Source of the DNA: JAUILA01 sp964563925
Lineage (GTDB): Bacteria; Bacteroidota; Bacteroidia; Cytophagales; Cyclobacteriaceae
Direction: 5' to 3'
NCBI GenBank assembly: GCA_964563925.1
Contig: CAZLZD010000015.1
Location: forward strand, 1-64,000
DNA length: 64,000 nt
The first letter of the stretch is position 1; every line of letters begins with the position of its first letter. Positions 44,658 through 51,698 of this stretch are shown here, piece by piece. Below the pieces are notes generated by a model, which saw only the letters and a list, made by a program, of their open reading frames with translations, was not told the DNA's origin and searched no databases. The translations under genes and the position numbers were made by a program.

Positions 44658-47558
44658 TCAGGCTTCCACGGTTTCCCCTGTGTCCTGGTAGTCCTCCAGC
44701 GGGAGGCAACTGCACATCAGGTTCCGGTCACCATACGCACTGTCAATCCGTCCGACACTGGGCCAGAATTTATTCTCGCTGACGTAGGAAAGCGGATAAA
44801 TTGCTTTTTCGCGTGAATACGGACGGTCCCATTCGGTGGAGGTAACGACAGATGCGGTATGCGGAGCGTGTTTCAGCACATTATTCTCCCTATCATAAAG
44901 TCCGTCTTCAACCTCTTTAATCTCCTCACGGATGCTGATCAGCGCATCACAGAACCGGTCAAGCTCCGGCTTTGTTTCACTTTCCGTAGGCTCAATCATC
45001 ATCGTGCCCGCTACCGGAAATGACACCGTAGGTGCATGAAACCCGTAATCCATCAGACGTTTTGCAATGTCTTCCACTTCGATACCCGCTTTTTTGAACG
45101 CACGGCAATCAATGATCATCTCATGCGCAGCCCGCCCATTTTTGCCCGTATAAAGGACTTCATAGTGCCCGGTAAGCCGGTACTTGATGTAATTGGCATT
45201 GAGAATTGCCAGCTGGGTGGCCCTCGTAAGCCCCATGCGTCCCATCATGGCGATGTATGCGTAGGATATCGTGAGAATGCTTGCGCTTCCCCACGGTGCC
45301 GCTGAAATAGACGGAATGGCCTGATCCCCCCCGGTCGTAACTACCGGATTTCCGGGCAGGAACGGCACCAGTTGTTCGGCCACCCCGATGGGACCCATTC
45401 CGGGCCCGCCTCCTCCGTGAGGAATACAGAATGTTTTGTGCAGGTTCAGGTGACAGACATCAGCTCCGATTGCCGCCGGCGAGGTAAGTCCGACCTGGGC
45501 GTTCATATTCGCGCCATCCATGTACACCTGTCCCCCGAATTCATGAATAATGTCACAGATTTCTGTAATGCTTTCTTCAAAAACCCCGTGGGTTGAAGGG
45601 TAGGTGACCATGAGTGCTGCCAGCTCCTCCTTGTTTGCCTCAGCCTTCTCCCGTAAATCATCCAGGTCAATATTTCCCTGATCATCGCACTTCACGATGA
45701 CTACCTTCATACCGGCCATCACCGCACTTGCGGGGTTCGTACCATGTGCTGAAGAAGGGATCAGAGTTACGTGCCGGTGTCCTTCACCCCGGCTGATGTG
45801 ATAGGCGCGAATGACCATAAGACCGGCATATTCTCCCTGGGCTCCGCTGTTGGGCTGCAGTGAAACACCCGCAAAGCCGGTGATTTCCTTTAACCACGCA
45901 GTGAGCTCAGCGAACATTTCGTGGTATCCCACGGCCTGGTCTGCCGGTACAAACGGGTGAATATTGCCAAATTCCGGCCAGGTTACAGGGATCATCTCCG
46001 TGGTGGCATTCAGCTTCATGGTGCATGAGCCCAGTGAGATCATGCTGTGAACCAGGGACAGGTCTTTATTCTCCAGCCGCTTCAGGTACCTGAGCATTTC
46101 GTGTTCGCTGCGGTACATATTAAATACCGGGTGGGTCATAAACCCGGACGTCCTGACCAGGGACTCCGGCCAGTCCAGTTCCAGTTCCGAGGCTTCCCTG
46201 GACAGATCAAAATTCTCTGCCTTGCCGGCAGCCACCGAAAATACCCCAAGCAATTCCTCCACGTCGGTCATTGTAGTCACCTCACTCAGGGAAATGCCCA
46301 CCGTATCGTCACCGAAATAGCGCAGGTTTATCTTGCCCTGCAATGCGGTTTTCCGCACCTTGTCAATATTTTCACATTGTACGCGAAGGGTATCAAAGAA
46401 CAATTTGTTATGCTGGGTAAATCCAAGCGCAGTGAGTCCGTTTGCCAGTAACCTGGTAAGACCGTGGATCCTCCCGGCAATACGGCGGATACCCTTCGGA
46501 CCATGATAAACACCGTACATACCTGCCATTACCGCAAGCAGGACCTGTGCGGTGCAGATATTGGACGTGGCTTTTTCACGCCTGATATGCTGCTCGCGGG
46601 TCTGGAGTGCCATGCGATACCCCGGATTTCCCTGGGCATCCACCGAGGCGCCGATAATGCGCCCGGGAAGCTGTCTTTTAAATGATTCTTTGGTGGCAAA
46701 ATAGGCGGCATGCGGACCACCGTACCCCATGGGTACACCAAACCGCTGGCTTGAGCCGAATACCACATCTGCTCCCTGTTCACCGGGAGGCACCAGCAGG
46801 GCGAGGCTCATCAGATCGGCGGCAACTGCCACAAAAATCCCCTGTTCGCGCGCAGAAGCCATCAGGGCACTCCGGTCCTTAATTTCCCCGTTATTATCGG
46901 GATACTGGAACATGATTCCGAATACATCCTCATCGGTGAGGTCCATTTCGTCCAGGTTGCCAATGATAAGTTCAATGCCTACCGGCTCGGAGCGTGTTTT
47001 CAGGATGTCAAGCGTCTGGGGGAACATCTGCTCATCGACCAGAAATTTGCTTGCTTTCTTGCGGGACCCGCTTCGTGATCCTGATAACATGGTCATGGCT
47101 TCGGCCGCGGCTGTACCTTCATCAAGCAGGGAAGCATTGGCAAGCTCCATGCCCGTCAGGTCGGTGACCATCGTCTGAAAATTAATCAGCGCTTCGAGGC
47201 GGCCCTGGGCGATCTCTGCCTGGTAGGGGGTGTAAGCCGTATACCATCCGGGGTTTTCGAGAATATTCCGCAGGATGACCGGCGGGGTAATGGTAGGATA
47301 ATATCCCGTGCCTATATAGGACTTGAATTGCTTGTTTTTAGATGCCAGGGTCTTGAAATCCTGCAGGAAAATATGTTCAGGCCGGGCCTCGGGAAGATCT
47401 ATGGTCTTCTTCATCCGGATGGAAGCCGGAATGGTCTGGTCAATAAGCTCATCCAGTGAGGTAAGGCCTATGGATTCCAGCATCGCGTGTACCTGTTCAT
47501 CATCAGGCCCGTTATGCCGGGTATCAAAACGCTCTAACTGAGTAACATCTAATTTCAT
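44658..47558 (-). CDS. gcvP: Glycine dehydrogenase (decarboxylating), P protein
   Basis: A 966-residue single-chain P protein of the glycine cleavage system; it decarboxylates glycine with PLP and passes the aminomethyl group to lipoylated H protein. Both halves of the two-subunit form are fused. Landmarks: FDTRHNGPDDEQVHAMLE at the start, SYIGTGYYPTITPPVI, and the PLP lysine in CHLNLHKTFCIPHGGGGPGMG. gcvT and gcvH are not in the window. A consensus -7 element is at 47624-47631. The lipoyl synthase gene lies 2 kb away in the same orientation. Confidence 0.97.
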   Translation of the reverse strand: MKLDVTQLERFDTRHNGPDDEQVHAMLESIGLTSLDELIDQTIPASIRMKKTIDLPEARPEHIFLQDFKTLASKNKQFKSYIGTGYYPTITPPVILRNILENPGWYTAYTPYQAEIAQGRLEALINFQTMVTDLTGMELANASLLDEGTAAAEAMTMLSGSRSGSRKKASKFLVDEQMFPQTLDILKTRSEPVGIELIIGNLDEMDLTDEDVFGIMFQYPDNNGEIKDRSALMASAREQGIFVAVAADLMSLALLVPPGEQGADVVFGSSQRFGVPMGYGGPHAAYFATKESFKRQLPGRIIGASVDAQGNPGYRMALQTREQHIRREKATSNICTAQVLLAVMAGMYGVYHGPKGIRRIAGRIHGLTRLLANGLTALGFTQHNKLFFDTLRVQCENIDKVRKTALQGKINLRYFGDDTVGISLSEVTTMTDVEELLGVFSVAAGKAENFDLSREASELELDWPESLVRTSGFMTHPVFNMYRSEHEMLRYLKRLENKDLSLVHSMISLGSCTMKLNATTEMIPVTWPEFGNIHPFVPADQAVGYHEMFAELTAWLKEITGFAGVSLQPNSGAQGEYAGLMVIRAYHISRGEGHRHVTLIPSSAHGTNPASAVMAGMKVVIVKCDDQGNIDLDDLREKAEANKEELAALMVTYPSTHGVFEESITEICDIIHEFGGQVYMDGANMNAQVGLTSPAAIGADVCHLNLHKTFCIPHGGGGPGMGPIGVAEQLVPFLPGNPVVTTGGDQAIPSISAAPWGSASILTISYAYIAMMGRMGLTRATQLAILNANYIKYRLTGHYEVLYTGKNGRAAHEMIIDCRAFKKAGIEVEDIAKRLMDYGFHAPTVSFPVAGTMMIEPTESETKPELDRFCDALISIREEIKEVEDGLYDRENNVLKHAPHTASVVTSTEWDRPYSREKAIYPLSYVSENKFWPSVGRIDSAYGDRNLMCSCLPLEDYQDTGETVEA

Positions 47559-47623
47559 TGTACGCTTTCAGATCTGGTTGTTCAACAAACATTTTCCAAT
47601 TCAGGGCATCCGGAATGGCAGTG

Positions 47624-47631
47624 CAAATTTA
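47624..47631 (-). promoter_or_regulatory. Bacteroidota -7 element of gcvP
   Basis: TAAATTTG on the minus strand, an exact TAnnTTTG, giving a leader of roughly 60 bases before the gcvP ATG. No good -33 element is seen at the expected spacing. The leader is too short for a glycine riboswitch. Confidence 0.55.
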
Positions 47632-47783
47632 GGATATATTGGGTGAAAAAAATGCAATAACTTATTCATTTAAGAATAGTTGCTCGCACTTATATAATCA
47701 TATAACCTTTCACTGATAATTCATATCCGAACTTCCTGCTTTTTAAATACTTTTAAGGTCTAATTGTTTGAATAAACCTGCAT

Positions 47784-49295
47784 ATGAAAAGAATAATTCC
47801 AATCCTCAGCCTCGGCCTGATCCTGGGTCTTGCTGTAACGACTGTCCGGAGCCAGCAACCATCGAATCCCACGGAATATGCCGAAACCATTACCGAAGAT
47901 GATTTTCGGGAACTACTCGGTATCGTGGCCTCTGATGCCATGGAAGGAAGAGAAACCGGAACACGTGGTCAGAAAATGGCCGCTGCCTTTATACGTCATC
48001 AGTTCATGACCCTGGGCCTGGAACCTCCAGTAACCGTCAACGGTGAAAAGAGCTATTTTCAACCTATTGAATTATACAGTGCCGTTCCGGGAGAGACCTA
48101 TCTTACAGTAGATGGCCAGCGTATTGAAAATTTTGACGGCATGGTGCATTTCGGCGGTGCCGGAAACCGGGATATCAGTGACCTGGAAGTAGTGTTTGCA
48201 GCAGATGGGTCGGAGAAGGCTGTATCGGGCCTGGATGCAGAAGGTAAAGCGCTGTTGGTATGGGTTAGCGGCCGGCGCGAACAGCAGCAGGTGATCGAGC
48301 GAATTCAGGACAAAAAAGCGGCTGCACTGATTGTGGTGGCGGCAGATACCGATGAAGACTTTGAGCAGCTTGCCGGACGTTATAAATCGTTTTTAATGAA
48401 TGGGCGGCTTCGGCTGGAAAAGCCTGAAGAAGGCACAGGTGAAGACGCGTTCTTTATCCCGCCATCACTGGCAGCCACCCTCCTTAAAAAGGATGTGGAC
48501 AAGATAAAAAGTGCCGTTCAGAAAGGCGAAACCAAGGGGTTTAAACCTCATAGTATAAGCTATCACACCTCGACCAATATCCGGATTGTGGAAACGGAGA
48601 ATGTGCTCGGGTACCTGGAAGGAACGGATCTGAAAGATGAATTAATAGTTGTGACGGCGCATTACGACCACATCGGCCGCAACGGTGAGGAGATTAATAA
48701 TGGTGCCGACGATGACGGTTCGGGCACAACGTCCATTCTGGAAATGGCTGAAGCCTTCACCAAGGCCAAAAAAGAAGGAAACGGCCCGAGGCGGAGTATC
48801 CTGTTCATGACCGTCACCGGGGAAGAAAAAGGACTGCTCGGTTCAGCGTACTACGCGGCCAATCCTGTATTCCCCCTGGCAAATACGGTAGCAAACCTGA
48901 ATATCGATATGATCGGCCGGATCGATCCGGGACATGCCGATGATGGAAAGTATGTGTATTTGGTAGGTTCAAACCGGTTGTCCTCCGAGCTTCACGAGCT
49001 CAGCGAGAGCACGAATGACAAGTACACCCAGCTGGAACTTGATTACACCTATAATGATGAGAAGCATCCGGACCGGATATACTACCGGTCTGACCACTGG
49101 AATTTTGCGAAGAATAATATTCCGGTGATATTCTACTTCAGCGGGATCCATGAAGACTATCACCGGCCGACTGATACGGTTGAAAAAATCAACTACGACC
49201 TGTTAACCATGCGTGCACGGCTGGTATTTTATACGGCCTGGGAACTCGCCAACCGGGATAAACGAATTACAGTTGACATCGTAGCCGCTGAATAA
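47784..49295 (+). CDS. Secreted M28 family aminopeptidase
   Basis: A 503-residue exported zinc peptidase with signal peptide MKRIIPILSLGLILGLAVTT. A PA-domain-like insertion occupies about 140-240. The catalytic domain has the ligands in VVTAHYDHIG, NNGADDDGSGTTS, MTVTGEEKGLLGS and NLNIDMIGRID, and the last histidine in SGIHEDYHRPTDT. This is the pattern of aminopeptidases of the Aminopeptidase Y/S type. It probably acts on peptides in the periplasm or outside. Three tandem terminators follow. Confidence 0.92.
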   Translation: MKRIIPILSLGLILGLAVTTVRSQQPSNPTEYAETITEDDFRELLGIVASDAMEGRETGTRGQKMAAAFIRHQFMTLGLEPPVTVNGEKSYFQPIELYSAVPGETYLTVDGQRIENFDGMVHFGGAGNRDISDLEVVFAADGSEKAVSGLDAEGKALLVWVSGRREQQQVIERIQDKKAAALIVVAADTDEDFEQLAGRYKSFLMNGRLRLEKPEEGTGEDAFFIPPSLAATLLKKDVDKIKSAVQKGETKGFKPHSISYHTSTNIRIVETENVLGYLEGTDLKDELIVVTAHYDHIGRNGEEINNGADDDGSGTTSILEMAEAFTKAKKEGNGPRRSILFMTVTGEEKGLLGSAYYAANPVFPLANTVANLNIDMIGRIDPGHADDGKYVYLVGSNRLSSELHELSESTNDKYTQLELDYTYNDEKHPDRIYYRSDHWNFAKNNIPVIFYFSGIHEDYHRPTDTVEKINYDLLTMRARLVFYTAWELANRDKRITVDIVAAE

Positions 49296-49314
49296 ATATT
49301 GCATTGTGGCTTTG

Positions 49315-49422
49315 ATGAACCAGGGCAGAAATGTCCTGGTTTTTTTGTTATCATGAACCAGGGTAGCGATGTCCTGGTTTTTTTGTTATCATGAACCAGG
49401 GCAGAAATGACCTGGTTTTTTT
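49315..49422 (+). terminator. Three tandem 38-bp terminator repeats
   Basis: A 38-base unit begins at 49315, 49353 and 49391. Each holds AACCAGG and CCTGGTT arms (9-10 base loop) followed by a run of seven T, a complete intrinsic terminator for the plus strand. The arms are the same in all three; the differences are in the loops. They close the M28 peptidase transcript ahead of the convergent lipA gene. Confidence 0.85.
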
Positions 49423-49505
49423 ATACACCCATCTGTGGGAGATTTCCGATCGGAACGTTCGCGGTACTTAGTGCCTGTCCGGCCGGGAATGACGAACTAC
49501 TTTTT

Positions 49506-49538
49506 CTTAGTCTTAGTCCTAGTCTTAGTCTTAGTCTT
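49506..49538. repeat. Hexanucleotide microsatellite (CTTAGT)
   Basis: About five and a half copies of CTTAGT with one variant (CCTAGT). It begins four bases after the lipA stop (as read on the minus strand), in the presumed 3' untranslated region. Such tracts may change length by slippage. Confidence 0.8.
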
Positions 49539-49541
49539 CCT

Positions 49542-50432
49542 CTAAACAGGCACCTCCACATGCCGTTCCGCATGGTAGGACGACCGGACCAAAGGCCCGG
49601 ATTCCACATATTTCAACCCACGGCGCAACCCTTCTTCCTTATAGGCAGCAAACTGATCGGGATGAATCCATGAAGCCACTTCCAGGTGCATTTTGGTGGG
49701 TTGGAGGTACTGACCCAGGGTGAGGATATCCAATCCGTGGGCCACCAGGTCGTCCATTGCCTTGTGCACTTCCTCCTCGGTTTCCCCGACCCCCAGCATG
49801 ATCCCTGATTTAGTTCGTTTTCCGGCCTCTTTGGTGAGCTTGATCTGATCAAGGCTGCGCTGGTATTTGGCCTGCGGACGAACGCGCCGGTAGAGGCGCT
49901 CGACAGTTTCCACGTTGTGAGAAACAACTTCCTGTCCGCCTTCAATCATACGGTACAGGGCATCCCAGTTTCCTTTCACGTCCGGTATGAGCGTCTCGAT
50001 AGTAGTTTGAGGGCTCAGCCGCTTGGTTTGAACAACCGTCTGGTACCAGATCTCTGCCCCCCGGTCCTTTAATTCATCCCTGTTGACCGAGGTGATCACG
50101 GCATGTTTAACACCCATGGTCCTGATCGCCTCTGCCACACGTAAGGGCTCCTCCTCGTCGTATTCAGGCGGACGGCCCGTGGCCACTGCACAGAAGGTAC
50201 AGCTCCGGGTACATACATTTCCGAGAATCATGAACGTCGCGGTTCCGGCGCCCCAGCATTCTCCCATATTCGGACAATTACCGGATTCACATATGGTATG
50301 AAGTTTATGCTCATCCACCAGCTTCCTGACCCGGGCATATTCCTTGCCTACCGGCAGCTTAACCCGTAGCCAGTCCGGCTTGCGATTGTGTGATTTCTTA
50401 TCTGAATTATCAATTACTGGAAGTTCGATCAT
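49542..50432 (-). CDS. lipA: Lipoyl synthase
   Basis: A 296-residue radical SAM enzyme that inserts two sulfurs into octanoyl-carrier domains to make lipoate. Both iron-sulfur sites are visible: the auxiliary cluster cysteines in CESGNCPNMGECWG and the radical SAM C-x3-C-x2-C in CTRSCTFCAVATG. ESGPLVRSSYHAERH closes the conserved part, and the stop is TAG. The product serves the glycine cleavage system and 2-oxoacid dehydrogenases, both encoded nearby. An exact -7 element is 20 bases before the ATG. Confidence 0.96.
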   Translation of the reverse strand: MIELPVIDNSDKKSHNRKPDWLRVKLPVGKEYARVRKLVDEHKLHTICESGNCPNMGECWGAGTATFMILGNVCTRSCTFCAVATGRPPEYDEEEPLRVAEAIRTMGVKHAVITSVNRDELKDRGAEIWYQTVVQTKRLSPQTTIETLIPDVKGNWDALYRMIEGGQEVVSHNVETVERLYRRVRPQAKYQRSLDQIKLTKEAGKRTKSGIMLGVGETEEEVHKAMDDLVAHGLDILTLGQYLQPTKMHLEVASWIHPDQFAAYKEEGLRRGLKYVESGPLVRSSYHAERHVEVPV

Positions 50433-50452
50433 AACATGATGCGCTTTGCTTG

Positions 50453-50460
50453 CAAACTTA
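50453..50460 (-). promoter_or_regulatory. Bacteroidota -7 element of lipA
   Basis: TAAGTTTG on the minus strand, an exact TAnnTTTG, with the lipA ATG about 20 bases downstream. A -33 TTTG at the standard distance is not evident. Confidence 0.55.
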
Positions 50461-50495
50461 GGTAATTAACCAAAAGAATTCCTTAACGGTTCCGT

Positions 50496-51227
50496 TTATC
50501 TGCGGGAGCCGTAAAAAAGAGTGATGAAGGCTGTGGGGAATATCGCGCTGTTCTCGGCCGTGGGCATCAGTTCGATCTCCTGGGTGTAGGCGTCGAGCAG
50601 AAATCCGATTTCAAACCCGGTCACATTACTTTTCAGCGTCCCCAGTTCAAAACTCAGGGCCGCTTTCAGATTCGCACCAATCCTTATTTTGGATTCTGTC
50701 ACCCCCTGAAAAAGGCGGCCGGTACCCAGGATCTGATCATAGCTGTGATTGGGATTATTCGGATCGTATTGTTCGGTACGGCTGATAATCGTATTCCGGT
50801 CGGTGGTATAATCAATGTAATAGGGCGCAAGCAATCCGAGTGAGGGACCGATGGCGCCCACCGCTTTTATCTCAACCCCCTGGCTGGGTGCTTTTCGGAA
50901 TAGTATCAGTTCCCGTCCGTATTGAAAGCGGAAGGAATACAGGTAATTGCTTTTCCCGTAAATGTAGAAGTTCCCCGTTCGTGAATTACGACGTGTTTCC
51001 TGGGAGTGCTTGACGTTGACGAGTTCAAGGCCGTAGCTCTCGAACATCCGGTCATTGATACGCCGGGATTTTCGCAACATGAAACCTCCGATGAGTCCGC
51101 CTGCGGTATTCTTATTAATTCCCCAGACGAATTCGGATTCATAGACATCCGCATCGATCTGCTGAGCCTGTACCAAAACCGGGGTCAGGAAAAGCAATAG
51201 AAGAGAAAGGGTCAGGAAACGGGGCAT
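50496..51227 (-). CDS. Putative outer-membrane beta-barrel protein
   Basis: A 243-residue exported protein with signal peptide MPRFLTLSLLLLFLTPVLVQA. The mature part consists of alternating polar and hydrophobic residues in strand-length pieces (YGLELVNVKHSQET, GNFYIYGKSNYLYSFRFQYG, SKIRIGANLKAALSFELG) and ends with the aromatic strand TAFITLFYGSRR, as in small outer-membrane barrels. Internal features do not match a named family I know. It appears to be a single-gene unit between lipA and the ytxJ operon. Confidence 0.7.
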   Translation of the reverse strand: MPRFLTLSLLLLFLTPVLVQAQQIDADVYESEFVWGINKNTAGGLIGGFMLRKSRRINDRMFESYGLELVNVKHSQETRRNSRTGNFYIYGKSNYLYSFRFQYGRELILFRKAPSQGVEIKAVGAIGPSLGLLAPYYIDYTTDRNTIISRTEQYDPNNPNHSYDQILGTGRLFQGVTESKIRIGANLKAALSFELGTLKSNVTGFEIGFLLDAYTQEIELMPTAENSAIFPTAFITLFYGSRR

Positions 51228-51356
51228 ATGCTGCGTAATATAGTTTTCTAATTTAGTTAAAGTTTAACATTAATACGTCGTTTTTGGTTTACTATTTTCA
51301 CAAGCCTCAATTTTTCCACGAACGGCATCAGAGGCCCGGAGAGAACGCCAGCGGCA

Positions 51357-51695
51357 TCAGGAAGAGACCTGCCCCACAATATCCTGGTAGTCGATGCCCA
51401 TGTGGGATGCCGAATATACACAGCCTCCATCCACGATCACGAGTACCTGGGGACTCTCGTGGTTTACCCCGAATTCCTGTTCAATGGCATTGCTGATATC
51501 GCGGTACCTGATCAAATCCAGTAAATAGGGGTCCATCCGTTCACTGTCCTGGGCGGTCCAGTAACGTTCCAGCCGATTCTTGGCCATTGAGCTTATTCCG
51601 CAGCGCGTGCTGTGCTTAAATAGTAATACGGGTTTCTGACGGGATGTTTCCTTTATCTGCCCAAGGAGATTTTTTTCCGATAGTTCCTTCCACAT
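51357..51695 (-). CDS. ytxJ: Bacilliredoxin YtxJ (monothiol)
   Basis: A 112-residue cytoplasmic thioredoxin-fold protein of the bacillithiol system. The single active cysteine is in KHSTRCGISSMAKN, the family signature, followed by DLIRYRDISNAIEQEFGVNH and the cis-proline in ESPQVLVIVDGG. It removes bacillithiol from proteins by a one-cysteine mechanism, so it implies that the organism makes bacillithiol. It follows the basic repeat protein gene by three bases, a clear operon, which is unexpected for a redox housekeeping protein. Confidence 0.9.
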   Translation of the reverse strand: MWKELSEKNLLGQIKETSRQKPVLLFKHSTRCGISSMAKNRLERYWTAQDSERMDPYLLDLIRYRDISNAIEQEFGVNHESPQVLVIVDGGCVYSASHMGIDYQDIVGQVSS

Positions 51696-51698
51696 ATG

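Noticed and set aside
47559..47783. Glycine riboswitch before gcvP
   Set aside because: The leader downstream of the -7 element is only about 60 bases and shows none of the tandem aptamer features.
49315..49422. CRISPR array
   Set aside because: The three 38-base units are adjacent with no spacers between them and have a terminator structure; no cas genes are present.
49498..49542. Readthrough of the lipA TAG into a lysine-threonine repeat tail
   Set aside because: TAG is a normal stop in other genes of the window, the LipA family ends at this point, and the tail has no known counterpart.
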